The notes under the pieces are model-generated. The model saw only the letters and a list, made by a program, of their open reading frames with translations. It had not been told where the DNA came from and did not search any database. The translations under genes were made by a program, and so were the position numbers. This document shows, in pieces, positions 45,890 to 57,265 of a stretch of DNA of 64,000 bases. Source of the stretch: Proteles cristata cristata (Eukaryota > Chordata > Mammalia > Carnivora > Hyaenidae); NCBI GenBank assembly GCA_017311185.1, contig JAESUZ010000354.1, positions 496,001-560,000 of the forward strand. Direction: 5' to 3'. Numbering within the stretch: the stretch's first letter is position 1; every line of letters begins with the position of its first letter.

Positions 45890-46200
45890 GTAAAATGGAG
45901 TCAATACTTTAATAAATTTTTTATCCTTTATGACCAACTAGAATTTATCCCAGGGATGTAATAGAGGTTTAATATTAGAGAGTCTATTAACAAAATACAT
46001 TACATCATTAGGCCAAGGAAGAGGAATTACATAATCATCTTACTGGATGCCAAAGGACATTTGGTAAAAAAGTAAAAACTGATTAAAAAGAAAAAAAGCT
46101 CTATAAATAGTAGGCAGTCATAATGGATAAACAGTAAGTATCAGAAAACAACAGCCAACATCATAATTGGAATTATGGAGACATTCCAATTATACAGGAC
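45890..46200 (+). mobile_element. Old L1 ORF2 reverse-transcriptase relic
   Basis: 'accaactagaatttatcccagggatgtaatagagg', 'ttaacaaaatacattacatcattagg', 'cagccaacatcataattgg' are degenerate matches to the RT palm region of ORF2 (gatttatcccagggatgcaagg ... acagctaacatcat), shortened by deletions. Confidence 0.7.
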
Positions 46201-47269
46201 ATTTTATACTTTTGAACTTTTTAAGTGATGTTCATGTCTAAGTTTTGTGTTAAAATAATTATGTTTCAAAATCTGCCTGGAAAATTCCTCTGAGAAGAGT
46301 GAGAAAGGTAAATATGTGGATGTCAGAAAGCACCCTCAGATATTGAAAAAGACCCACTTTGCTCAACCCCAAGTCAACGGGCCAAGGCGTTGCTTGAGAA
46401 GTCAGAATGTACCACCACCGGGTTGGAGAACCCTTAAACTCTTCCCATGTGTGACCCTAAACTGTTTTCATAATGTGATTTCCTTCAAAATCATCTAACA
46501 AGAAATTACCTCGCACTTTCTCTGAAATCGGACTGTGCTAGGTTTGGGACTCACAAGATAGAAGAACACGTAGGAAAAGGAGCAGGGCATCGAGAGCCTG
46601 TAGAAGGTGTCCCCGAGCGAGGGCAGGCAGTGGAGCATGACCAATGCCTGCGTCGGGGGGTGACTTTGAGTGTAAGAGAGAATGGCTGCGGGGAGGACAG
46701 CAGCCTTTCATGTTTCGGTAAGTGTGGCAGTTCTGAAGGTGGCAGTGAGCAGGGAGCTGCTTCTACAGAAGAATGCTGTGGGTGGCCAGTGGCCTCCAGG
46801 AAACCAAGTGCTGCTGAAACACAAAGAGATAGAAAGATCGCTCAGCTGCAAGTGTGAAACTTTAGGGTTACTTGTTTGCAATGGCACACAGGTTCAAGAG
46901 GCTGAGGGAAGAGAAGAGATTGGGTATCAGGGCTCAAGCAGATGGGAGAAGTGACCTTTCATTCGATAACCATGAATCTCCAAAATAGGAAGCATCTTTG
47001 GAATCATATATACCCTAACTTTGACACGGGATGTCAGAACTGTCCTTGGTCACTAGCTCCTGTGTTAACGGTTCAGCAACAAATCCAAGACATGGATTGA
47101 GGTCTAGTGGCTCCCAATTCAACCATCTTACATCTCTACCACTGCATGGATGTGCCAGTGGTTATTGGGCACTTTGTGTGTGCAAGGCACTATGAAGAAA
47201 ATGATGGAAAGAATTAAGGCACAACCGCCTCCCCCCACCCAAAAAAAATCAGCACAACTAATTAGACCA
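46201..47269. other. Unannotated DNA
   Basis: No gene recognised. Overlapping frames at 46630-46954 (75 and 90 aa) have no domain. A short MIR-like piece may lie near 47150-47210 ('gggcactttgtgtgtgcaaggcac'). Confidence 0.4.
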
Positions 47270-47465
47270 GTGACTGATTCTTAATGGTGGCATCATCAGG
47301 ATGCTGGAGGGCTTATTAAAACACAGATTTCTGGGACCCACCCCCAGAATGTCTGACTCAGCAGGTCTAGAGCGGGTCCAGAGAATTTGCATTTCTAACA
47401 AATTCCCAAATGATGCCAGTTGCTGCTGGTTCAATGACCACACTTTGAGAACTACTGTTCTAAGA
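47270..47465 (-). mobile_element. MER5A-like hAT-Charlie element
   Basis: 'gggacccacccccagaatgtctgactcagcagg', 'gaatttgcatttctaacaaattccc', 'gctgctggttcaatgaccacactttgagaactactg' is the reverse MER5A order (gaatttgcatttctaacaagttccc ... gctggtccggggaccacactttgagaaccactg). Confidence 0.85.
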
Positions 47466-47859
47466 GAAATAGTTAACTACAGATGCCATGGGAACTCAGA
47501 GTATGGAGATACTCATTTACAGAGATTAAAAATCATACTATAAATAAAATTTTGATAAGCTCTCAGAGTTATGACTTTTAGGTCTGTCATAGCCCCTGAA
47601 AAATGCATGTGGTTAATGTAATTTTCATAAAAGGAGAGCCAGGTTCTAAACAAATTCAAGTAATGGGGGAGAATACACTGCCTTGATTCAGGTCTACTCA
47701 ATCAAGCATCTGAAACAACGGCTTCCGGGGAATTCACAAGATCAAATCCTACAGTACAAGGTCCAGGGCACAAGTTCCTTGTCTCTCTGCAAGCATGGGC
47801 TGGTGCGGACCACAGGAAACATCTCTCCCCTCAAGCTTTCCAGAGAGATATAGTAACAA

Positions 47860-48165
47860 GAGCTATAGTTTTAGAGCACATGGCAATTTCTAAGTACTTT
47901 TACATACATTTACCCAAGGGGCCAATTGAGGAACATATGAGTAAGTGTGCTGTAAATTGTAAAATCTATTTAAATATTAGGTTATCATCATAATTTGATC
48001 CTGACAAATTCCCAAGTGTGAGTATCGCTAATTTTTAGCTATGAATAAAGTGAGACTACAAGAGAACAGTGGCTTGACTGTGGTCAGAAAACTTCCAAGC
48101 AGCAGAGATACGATTAAAATTAAGGCATAAAATTTTGATCCCAAATTCTGTGTTGTATTAGACAG
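47860..48165 (-). repeat. MIR relic
   Basis: 'agcacatggcaatttctaagtacttttacatacatt', 'gctatgaataaagtgagactacaagag', 'ttgactgtggtcagaaaacttccaagcagcagagatacgattaaaat' follows reverse MIR order with insertions. Confidence 0.65.
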
Positions 48166-48324
48166 AAGATATACCAGAAATGTCAGTCTCTGCATCTGCA
48201 TAGTCACCAAGGAAGGGACAGCCTGGGTAACTATGTTTTCTAGTTAGCATGTCATTCTCTGCTCTCACTTTTTTCTCGCTGGACCAGACCTGATGATCTA
48301 ACCAGCCAATCCTTAAGCCTGGGG

Positions 48325-48525
48325 TTAGACTCTGGTTCTCAAAGTTAAAGGTGCATTAGAATCACCTGGAGGCTCATTAAAACAGATTACTGGGCTCCCC
48401 ACCCCAGAGTTCCTGATTCAGTGGGTCTGGGGTAGGGACTGAGAATTTGCATTGCTAACGAGCTCCCCCAGGATGCTGCTGCTGCTGCTGGTCAGGAGAC
48501 CTCACTTTGAGAACCTCTCATTATA
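48325..48525 (-). mobile_element. MER5A-like hAT-Charlie element
   Basis: 'ggttctcaaagttaaaggtgcattagaatcacctggaggctc', 'ccccaccccagagttcctgattcagtgggtctgggg', 'gagaatttgcattgctaacgagctccc', 'cctcactttgagaacctc' gives both ends of a MER5A. A short CTG run (about 48475-48491) lies where the family has 'gctgatgctgctgg'. Confidence 0.88.
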
Positions 48526-50117
48526 AGATCATTGACTAATCAGATTCCCACCCTTTCTTCAAAATTTAAACCAACAAATTCTGAGAGCATGAGGTAGTTA
48601 GTGGAGGAGGGAGATGAAAGGAACCATGGAGAGACGATTCATGAGTAAGAGCTGGGAGATTATGGCAAACTAGTCTTATAAAGCAACAACTAGAAGTGAA
48701 AGCAATGGGGTCAATAAATGTTTTCCAGAACAGAGAGAAAGAGTGAGCAGTTGATGGCAGAACAGATAGGAGTGACCATGCAAAAGGCCCTTGTGCCCAG
48801 AAGAGCTTCATGTTATAAGAGAAAAGACCCCAAAAGCCTGCTGGCAGGGCCCCTAGCATTGCCAGACACCCAGAAATCTATGCTTCTTCTTCCTTCTGAG
48901 TCCAGGTTATGTGGCTTCCTCTGGATGCCCTCTCAATCCTCCCTTCCCTATCAGACATAGAACCACAGGAACGTTTCTCTCCCTTTCAAGGAAAGGACCA
49001 CATTGATCAAAAGAGAAGGTTGGAGCATTCTTCAGTAAGCCACTCTGTTTGTCAAATTCCCAGCACAGTCCATAGATTTGGAAACACTGTCATCTCACTA
49101 GCAATGTTCTGCAAAGCATGGTGGCTACAGTCACCCTGGACCACCAGGCTCCTTAAGACACGGCCATTGCCCAACTTCAGGTGCCCCACAAGGTTGGTCT
49201 GATCTGTAACCACACATCTCTCCCAGGCTGTTGCCCTGGCCAGTACTTGACGCATGTTCATTCTGCCAAGATACATCTTCTCCTGGAAGAATTTCCAGTA
49301 CAACCTGCTGGCCTGGTAGAAAGGGGAAAAAACCTGCCAGGGAGTTAAAACACAAAATCATACTCTAGTTCCTAATACTGTAAATGACTAGTTGCATGCG
49401 TCGGGGTAACTATCTTTAAAAACAAAATGATGCCCAGAAGGCTTATATCTAAGGTAAAAAAATGTCTTTAGATCACAGCTTACTTGTCAATGCCAGTCAG
49501 TTGGTAGTGACTTCCTTGGAGTGCTGTCTGCAGAAGGATAATGAACTGTGTTCATCAAGGGTGTCATGACTGGTTAATAATGTCTGTCATGGCACGAGAA
49601 AGGGAAGTGGTATCTGAATGCTACATATTTGCCCTTCGTGATCCAAATGCTATCAGGCATCCCTTCCATCTCTTAATTCTACGATTTTTTGTTATTATCC
49701 TTAATGTGAATGCACCAAGCATATGTTTACCTCCAAGATGTTAGCTTTATTTCTCTTGAAGGGTCGTCTTCCTGACTTCCTGTTAGGTCTTGGGCTCCAC
49801 TTTTTGTCAGGTAAACATTACAATGCTCCAGCTCACAGCATTAAAAGTGCACAACAAATGCATAATAATAGAGCGCCTGCTAAACACTGTCTAAAAAGAA
49901 GCATTAATAATTCACACCACGTCCCTGCTTCCTTAGAAAAACCTGCATGGGGCAAATGAATTCAAATCCCTGGTAGGGGGGAGCTGAGGCCTTGTGACCA
50001 CAGTTCTTGATCCAGATAAAGTTGCTGCAAGAAGGGACCTCGGATGAAAATCACCTTGGTTTCCCCTATTTCTTTTCTTCCTAAGCCTCTTCAAGAGTGG
50101 TGTCAAATTATTCCAGA
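48526..50117. other. Unannotated DNA
   Basis: About 1.6 kb with no recognised gene. The frames at 48718-49202 and 49052-49361 overlap on both strands and show no domain. Confidence 0.4.
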
Positions 50118-50332
50118 AGTGCATGGGTGGCTCAGTCCATTAAGCATCTGACTCTTGATTTCGGCTCAGGTCATGATCTCACAATTTGTGGGTTTGAGAC
50201 CTGCATCAGGCTCCATGCTGACAGTGTGAAGCCTGCTTAAGATTCTCCCTCCCCCCCTCTCTCTCTCTTTCTCTTTTTCTCTTTTCTCCTCCTCCTCCTC
50301 CCCCCACCTCACAAAATAAATAAACTTAAAAA
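50118..50332 (+). mobile_element. CAN-type tRNA-Lys SINE
   Basis: Head 'gaagtgcatgggtggctcag', box B-like 'gggtttgagacc', core 'catgctgacagtgtgaagcc', pyrimidine repeat with CTC triplets, then 'aaaataaataaactt'. Flanks 'aaattattccag' and 'aaatcattccaa' form the duplication. Confidence 0.94.
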
Positions 50333-50452
50333 AATCATTCCAATGCAGTATGGCCTTGTTTTTGTAGAAACTATATAGCATAAAACTGCATAGCAGAGAA
50401 AAATATTAGGTCAAAATATTCTCTCAAAGAGCATTAGAAAGACAGCTCTACT

Positions 50453-50690
50453 GGGTCACAGGGGTGGCTCAACCCATTAAGTGTCTGACTTCAGCTCAGG
50501 TCATGATCTCACAGTCTGTGAGTTAGAGCCCCGTGTTGGGCTCTGTGCTGACAGCTCAGAGCCTGGAGCCTGGTTCAGATTCTGTGTCTCCCTTCTCTGC
50601 CCCCACCCTCATTTGCACTCTGTCTCTGTCTCTCAAAAATAAATAAAAGTTAAAAAACAAGACAAAACAAAACAAAACAGACCACACTAC
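50453..50690 (+). mobile_element. CAN-type tRNA-Lys SINE
   Basis: Head partly altered ('gtcacaggggtggctcaacc'), box B-like 'gagttagagcccc', core 'gctgacagctcagagcctgg', tail 'aataaataaaagtt' and a CAAAA repeat (about 50657-50680). Same orientation as the SINE 120 bases upstream. Confidence 0.94.
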
Positions 50691-50699
50691 TTCTCTTGC

Positions 50700-50860
50700 C
50701 CTGCAGTGTCAATGGGCTGCCTCTACCCTGGGCAAATAACCTCCCTGAGCCTCAGTTTCCTTATCTGTCAAAAGGGGTTTAAAATAGATGACTTCTCAGG
50801 TCCCTTCTCTATGACCTTCTCTGCACACAACTGCTACATGGGATTGGGAAATCAGATGTA
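50700..50860 (+). repeat. MIR relic
   Basis: 'gggcaaataacctccctgagcctcagtttccttatctgtcaaaagg' is a clear sense MIR core. Confidence 0.85.
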
Positions 50861-50984
50861 TTTAAAGAGGAACCCTCCTGTTATATAGCATTTATACTCA
50901 AAAATTCTAATTGTCCTCTATCAGTGAGAATACCAAAAAAACACAAATTCAATCAGTTAAATATTGGCTATCTTCAACTCAGTT

Positions 50985-51215
50985 GGGCACACACCCTTGG
51001 GAGAGAGCAGAGACACATACCCAGGGGGAATCTGGGAATATCTGGAAACATTTTTGGTTGTCCAAATTGGGCTAGAGGAGGAATGTCATTGGCACCTAGA
51101 GAATAAAGTCTAGGTTGCTGTTGAACATTCTGTGATGCACAAGACAGCCGTCCCACACCAAAAATGTATGTGGCTAAAATGCCAATAGTGCTGAGGTGGA
51201 GAAACTATGTGTTAA
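50985..51215 (+). mobile_element. hAT-type MER element
   Basis: 'tctggaaacatttttggttgtccaaattggg', 'gtcattggcacctagagaataaagtctagg', 'gctgttgaacattctgtgatgcacaagacagccg', 'aaaatgccaatagtgctgaggtggagaaac' follow a well-known non-autonomous hAT element. I do not trust my memory for the exact MER number. A related copy lies reversed at 57030-57260. Confidence 0.8.
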
Positions 51216-53100
51216 TTCCATCTCGTTGCAACAGAGTTCACGAAGATTTTGAGAGTAGAAAATGAGGTCTTCAATCTGATACGAAAACACGTTTCACTTG
51301 TCTAAACTGATGTAACTCAAGGTAACGGTATGGTCTGGGTCAACTGCACTGGGCCAAATTAGCCACTGACATACAGCTAAAATATTCAGGTTTTCTAGAT
51401 ATTATGAAGTGGTGAAAAAAATCACACTTGGCAATTTCTGAGCTGATGAGTACTACTTGAAGCAAGTCATTTTTCTCTAGTAACATGCTTTGCCTGTATG
51501 AATTTCAATCTCTCAATTTTATTTTTAACTTTTTTTAAGAAAAGCTGCAAGAGCCTCTTTAATTATCATTAAATGCAATAAATGAAACAGTTTTCTATTT
51601 CTCAGCCTCATTCAGCTAAAATATGAGAATGGAAAGTCTTGCCAAAAGAACAAGAACGTGCCTCTATTCTGGAGGGGAACCAAAACCACCTTCCTATATC
51701 CAGGGCTGAGACTGCCAATATGGAAGCTACAGAACAAAAACATCTTTTTGCAGTTCTGCTAAATTTTATTTTTGCATGTTAACTATCTTTAGAGAATTGG
51801 AAAGATTCCCAGAGAAAAGCCACTATACCTGTGTATCTCCCTGATCAGAAAGGAAAAAAATAATATTTCTTGTGCTAAACTCTTAAGATTGGAAGACGGT
51901 CATTAAAGGAGCATAAACCAGCCTATGCACTCAGGAATTGGGCCCATCTCTCCAACAAATTTGGTCCCCTCATTGCCTCAGGGGTATAGGAATATCCAGG
52001 GTCTTAGGTAATCTAACTCATAAGTACAGACATGTAAGTCCCAGATGCAGCCTTTTATATATACCCTATGTCTCTTTGCTGTACATTAAATAGGGTCTGA
52101 GACACTCCCAAATCAGTGTCTCCCTGGTACAAACTTTAGTCCCGGTTTCTGAGCACCTTCCTTAGGAGTGATGGAGGCAAGATGATCAGTGAACACATTT
52201 TCATAAAGTGTCCTAAAAAAGCACATTGCTCTGCTACGTGATGGGAAATCTATATTTGGGTGGATCCTTCTTCCTGCTTGAATGCTTCCCCAAATACAAA
52301 TTTTCCCATTGACAAAGATGCTAATCCCAAGTATCCCTACTTGATAATGATCTGAGCCATCTCTACATTATATTCTTGTGACACTTTTATGTGCAGGGGT
52401 TTCTTAGGCATAGTTAAGAGATTTGATTAATGATTTGACCTGCTCATGTATTCATCTCTGCTCATGTATTCATTTTATTCTTTCATGTCTCTTCTTGACA
52501 GCAGGCTCTCTGTGGTCACGAAGTCCAACACAAACACTTCACAGGAGAGCTGAGTCATTTATTCAAACCCGTACATCTGACATTTTATTCTGGTCTCGAC
52601 TATCCAAATAAAGTAGAACTCCCCACTTTACCCCCTGCCAACTGTCAAATCGATCCCAGTTATTACCAAGTTGCACATTTTTTTTTTAAATCTGTGCAAA
52701 TCTGATTTATGAATTCTCCAACTTTCGATGGGTCATTCCTCAAAAACATGCTCTCCTATTGCTCTCAAAGTAGCATGCGATTTTTTTTTAGCACTGTGAA
52801 TAGTTTTATACTTTACTGTGGAAAAAAACTCACAAAAATCTGAATGGAGCTCTAAACTAGAGTAATTAGAACACAGTGGATCATTCTTGGCTTAAAGAGC
52901 AGACAAGAGTTCCAAGCAAGGAAGACCCAAGATCTCTCACCACAGCACATGGCAAATATGAACAGATCAGGATATCTAACCACCCTCTATGTCCTCAGAA
53001 TGTTTAGTTTAAAAAAGCATGGTAACCGAAAGTATAGTAATGACCTGTTTACCTGTGACAGACTATAGTAATTTATCTATTTACAAGTCTGTTGTTCCTG
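51216..53100. other. Unannotated DNA
   Basis: No gene or assignable repeat recognised. Confidence 0.4.
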
Positions 53101-53103
53101 GAC

Positions 53104-53131
53104 TTCCATATGAGCTTGAGCTCATATGGAA
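53104..53131. repeat. 28-base palindrome (13-bp arms, 2-base loop)
   Basis: Arms 53104-53116 and 53119-53131 are perfect reverse complements around 'tg'. The right arm's 'ctcatatggaa' recurs at 53142-53152. Confidence 0.95.
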
Positions 53132-53164
53132 TGTGAAGTCACTCATATGGAATTCATAGGGAAT

Positions 53165-53250
53165 GTGTCCTATTTATCACCTCAAGGCCTAGAACAGTAC
53201 ATGGCACATGGAAAGTATGTGATTGATTGAATAACTACAGGAACGAATGC
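53165..53250 (+). repeat. MIR/L2-like 3' end
   Basis: 'ggcctagaacagtacatggcacatggaaagtatgtgattgattgaataa' resembles 'gcctagaacagtgcctggcacatagtaagtgctcaataaat'. Confidence 0.6.
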
Positions 53251-54235
53251 CAGTTTTGCAACCTGATTTATCTGACATATATATACTGTTTTGCTCTGCC
53301 TCTCAGATTGATTTTGCATTAAAGAACTATCACTAGGAATCTCCAACAGCTTTAGAAAAATCTTCCCTTCTCCAATGAGATCCCTATAACACCTATTTTG
53401 GTACTAGCAATCTTCAGAGGGCGCTGACACGTTGCGTGCCCTGGTAAGATGGACCAAGAACAAATGGCAGGAATTAGGGTTGCAAATAAAGAAGGACATG
53501 CTTATAACAGTGAAAAAATATTGAAACAGGGATTCCAAAGGACATTCTGGAATCCAAAAACCTTGTCTTCTGGAGAGACTAAATGAAAAGCCCCCAGGAA
53601 TTCTTTATCTCATGAATTCTTGAGGGCCATTCTTGTGCTATGACAGTACTGAAGGGATGATCACAGGAAGAGTTTAACCACCATTACTGTGTTATAAAAC
53701 AGGACTAAAAATGCCAAACTATTCATACAAAAGCAAAAATAAAGGAGACTGTAAAATGGTTTGCAAACATAAAGGATTCTAGCAATGCTGAATAATAATG
53801 TTAATGCCTTCCAACAGAGCCACTACATTTGACAGGATTGCCTTGAAATAACAAGTGAGGTCTATTCAGCTTAACAGAATAAACAATTGTTGTGAGTGCC
53901 CTGGAAATCCGTATACAAGGCTGTTCTCTCTCTTGTGTTCTCTCTGTCTCTCTGTCTCTCCCTTCCTCTTTTCCTCTCTCTACCTCTTTCTCTCCCTCTC
54001 TCTCTCTTTGTTTTGTAGAATGTTTTGTATCTGTTTTCCTATAAACAGATAATGACAAATAATTACCTGCAGTAAAGAAAATATCACCCAATTTACTTAA
54101 GACATGGCGCAAAGCCTTAGAGAAAGTTCTTTATCATTTCAAGTAGCAGAATGCTTTTTAAAGAAGGCTAAGTAATTGAAAACCAAATTCTTCCAAATAT
54201 TCTAGCTTTAGGAATCTGGGCAAGAATCAATGCAG
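53251..54235. other. Unannotated DNA with a CT-rich stretch
   Basis: No gene recognised. A CT-rich tract (about 53926-54010) produces a low-complexity Arg/Glu-rich minus frame of 103 aa, which I reject as a gene. Confidence 0.45.
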
Positions 54236-54239
54236 AAGG

Positions 54240-54812
54240 ACCTGGTGGAAGATAGATTGCATTCATGCCCAACTAATAGCCATGCTGTCACCTCTCCCAT
54301 GGCAATGTGGCTTGGCAGCTTCTCCCAATGAGTGGGGTTTATTTCCTCACTCCTTTAATATGGACTGGCTGTATGATTTGCTCTGCTCGGTGGAATATGG
54401 CAGGAGAGATACTGAGTCAGCTCTAAGCCTAGGCCTCAAGCCACTTTGCACATTTGCATATTCAATCTCGGAGCTTCTACCACTGCCACCTAACAAGCCT
54501 GGGATAATTCACTGGAAGTGGAGGGACCACACAGAAGATATCCACAGTGTCCTAGATGAGGACAATATCAATGACAATTGGTCAATGGCCAATGAACATC
54601 TCAGATACGTTAAAAAGCCTAGCCAATATCAGCACAGCTGTTAACTCAACATGAAACTCCCCCCCCCCGCGCCCCACACATGAGTTAGTTTAGCTGAGAC
54701 CAGAAGAAAGCTGAGCCAAAGACTTGTACACAATTATAGATGATTGTTTTAAGTCCCTAAGTTTTGGAATGGTGTGTTATGCAGCAATACCTAACTGATA
54801 CAGGTTTCATCT
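54240..54812 (+). mobile_element. MLT1-like solo LTR (MaLR), degenerate
   Basis: 'ctgtatgatttgctctgctcggtgg', 'ccactttgcacatttgc', 'tgattgttttaagtccctaagttttggaatggtgtgttatgcagcaatacctaactgataca' match MLT1-type LTR landmarks (aaatgattgttgttttaagccactgagttttgggg ... taactgatac). Only the LTR is seen. The 120-aa frame at 54282-54644 is contained in it and is not a gene. Confidence 0.75.
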
Positions 54813-55439
54813 TCATATTCCTACTACCTATCAATCTGTCCACCATTTAATAACCTCAGTGGAGTTGATACAGACCAAGACCCTGGACATATATATGCAT
54901 ATATATGCAGGACTTTGTACCTGCAGCGTTATGATAAATGATTGACATTTAGAGCATCACACGTGGTGTCTAAATGGCATCCCTGTGTCCAGAAGGATGT
55001 TTATGACTATCAAAATCCCTAATTACAACTCATGGAGACCTTTCTGCCGTTGTTAATATTAAAGCAACCATGTCCAAGCACGGGCAAAGCTGTGACGTAT
55101 AACATACAAATTGCCAACAACATCTTATCAGCTCTCTGTGATGAAGTCTTCTTTCCTCTCACAATTACTGCCCTGTTTCAAAATTCATCTGACAATCTCT
55201 GTTATTCATGGCAGAAAAGAGAATGAGAACCTCTATCAAGATCAGAGACTTTAAGTAGAGACTACTAGCCCTATAAAAGCAACAGAAAATCTAGAAGCTC
55301 CTTGAAATTGTGTGCAAACACAGGTATGTATGTTCATGTATGTATTTTTTACTACAAAAATTGTCCAGTATCCTGTCTTAGCAACCCAAAGAAATTTTAG
55401 GTAGAAATTCAGCATGCATAGAGAATATTTAAACAACAC
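54813..55439. other. Unannotated DNA
   Basis: No recognised gene. An AT palindrome 'atatatatgcatatatat' lies at about 54890-54907. Confidence 0.4.
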
Positions 55440-55919
55440 AATCCACCAACAGAGTCAATAGAACACTCCACTCCACAACAGCAGAATACACACTTTTTTT
55501 TTTCTAGTGCACATAGAACATTCATTCAGTAAGATAAACCATACTAGGCCATAAACAGCCTCAACAAACTTAAAAGAACTGAAATTATGTAGAGTATATC
55601 TCTGATCATAATATATTCAAATTACAAATCAATAATGGAAAACCAAAAGGAAAAATCTCTAAAAATATGACAAATAAATACAGTTCTAATAATCTATAGG
55701 TCAAAGAGAAAGTCTCAAAAAATTAAAAAAATGCATGAACCTAAATAAAGACAAAACACGACAGAACATATCTTATTGGGGACACAAATAACACAGTATG
55801 GACAGGGACATTTATAGCACTACCTGCTTACATTACAAATAAAGAAAAGTTTAATAATGTAATTTTCTACCTCAAAAAATTAGAAAAAGAAATGCAGGAA
55901 AGGGAAAAAATAGTTTCAA

Positions 55920-56150
55920 ACACAGAGGGAGGCTAACTGTAAGAGACTCAGAGAACAAACTGAGGGTTGATTGGGGGGGAGGGGAAAATGGGTGATGGGC
56001 ATTGAGGAAGGCACTTGTTGGGATGAGCACTGGGTGTTGTATGTAAGTGATGAATCATGGGAACCTACCCCCAGAACCAAGAGCACACTGTATACACTGG
56101 ATGTTAGCTAGCCTGATAATAAATTATATATATACACAGATATAAAGAAA
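55920..56150 (+). mobile_element. Nested L1 3' end
   Basis: 'gaggctaactgtaagagac', 'gagaacaaactgagggttg', 'ggatgagcactgggtgttgtatgtaagtgatgaatcatggg', 'ctgataataaattatatata' follow the carnivore L1 3' UTR and end in an A-rich tail. It is more diverged than the copy at 38173. Exact ends are uncertain. Confidence 0.85.
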
Positions 56151-56349
56151 AAAAAATGTAAAATAAGTCCATAGCAAGAAGAAGTAAGGAAATTATGAAA
56201 GTAAAAACAGAAGTCAATGAAATTAAAAATAAAAACAATAAAGAAAATAAAGGAATAATAAAACTAATAAACCTTTTACCAGGACTAACAAGATTTTTCA
56301 AAGAGAGAGAGAGAGAAGGCACAAACCACCAATATCAAGAATGAATTAG

Positions 56350-56567
56350 GCTCTTAACCATAGAGAACATTGTCATGGTTACCAGAAGGAAGATGGGCCC
56401 GGGGGGGTGAGGGGGGATGGGAGAAATAGGTGATGGGGATTAAGGAGTGTACTTGTAATGAGCACTGATGTTGTGTGGAAATGTTGAATGCCTATATTAT
56501 ACACCTGAAACTAATATTATACTGTATGTTAACTAATTGGATTTTAAATAAAAACTTTAAAAGGGGG
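56350..56567 (+). mobile_element. Nested L1 3' end
   Basis: 'gagaacattgtcatggttacc', G-rich 'gcccgggggggtgagggggg', 'aatgagcactgatgttgtg', 'cacctgaaactaatattatactgtatgttaactaattgg' and an AATAAA tail. It is another 5'-truncated L1 in the same orientation. Confidence 0.85.
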
Positions 56568-56745
56568 TGGGTGCCTAGGTGGTTTAGTAAATTGAGTGTC
56601 CAACTCTTGATATTGGCACAGGTCATGATCCCAGGATCCTGGGATTGAGCCCTATGTCAGGCTCTGTGCTGAGCACAGAGTCCGCTTAAGAGTCTCTGCC
56701 CACCCCCCCTTCTCTCTAAAATTAAGAAAAAAACTAAAATAAAGT
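56568..56745 (+). mobile_element. CAN-type SINE, diverged
   Basis: Head 'ggtgggtgcctaggtggttt', box B-like 'gggattgagccc', core 'caggctctgtgctgagcacag', short pyrimidine tract and A-rich tail. It directly abuts the tail of the preceding L1 end. Confidence 0.85.
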
Positions 56746-57029
56746 TATCTTTTATAGAGAAGTTAACTACAGATCCTACAGACATTACTGAGATAACAGG
56801 GGAATGTTATGAACAACTTAATGCTCGTAAATTTGACAATCAGAAAAAAAATGCACCAATTGCTTAAAAACCACAAACTATGAAAGTTCAACCAATATTA
56901 AATAGACAATTTGAATAGGTCTATAATTATCAAAGAATTTGAATTTGCAATTCAAAAGCTTCTAAATAAGAAATCTCCAGGGCCAGAGGGTTTCACTTCC
57001 AAATTGTATCATATTTAAATAGGAATTAA

Positions 57030-57265
57030 CCCCAATCTTGGCATCATTGACAGTTTACACTTGATCATTCTTTGCCCTGGAGGGGAGGGGGCTGTTTGGT
57101 GCATGCTAGGATATTTAGAAGCATCCCTAGTTTCTACCAAATACCAGTCTCCTCTTTTTCTCACTGTGACAATCAAGAGTGCCTCCAGCCATGCCCAATA
57201 CCCCAATGTAAACAAAAGATGTGCTGGTGGAGAATCCTAGCTCCGTGGGATTACTCTGTAGGAAT
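57030..57265 (-). mobile_element. hAT-type MER element
   Basis: 'ttggcatcattgacagtttacacttgatcattctttgccctgg', 'catgctaggatatttagaagcatccctagtttctacc', 'tgtgacaatcaagagtgcctccag' is the reverse order of the element at 50985-51215. It lies directly after the L1 ORF2 relic. Confidence 0.75.

Larger units (their letters stand above)
55440..57010 (+). mobile_element. Old L1 ORF2 relic with nested insertions
   Basis: Endonuclease-end text ('cagcagaatacacac', 'tctagtgcacatagaacattc', 'ccatactaggccataaac', 'caaattacaaatcaataatgg') continues at 56160 ('gaagtcaatgaaattaaaaataaaaac', 'aaaccttttaccaggactaac'). After further insertions it resumes at 56750 with 'aagaaatctccagggccagagggtttcacttcc', the ORF2 motif SPGPDGF. 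The order fits one old ORF2 interrupted by two L1 3' ends and a SINE. No open frame survives. Confidence 0.75.

Noticed and set aside
53801..54112. 103-aa minus-strand frame rich in Arg and Glu
   Set aside because: Encoded by a CT-rich simple repeat tract; low complexity.
54282..54644. 120-aa plus-strand open frame
   Set aside because: It lies inside an MLT1-like LTR relic and has no recognisable domain.
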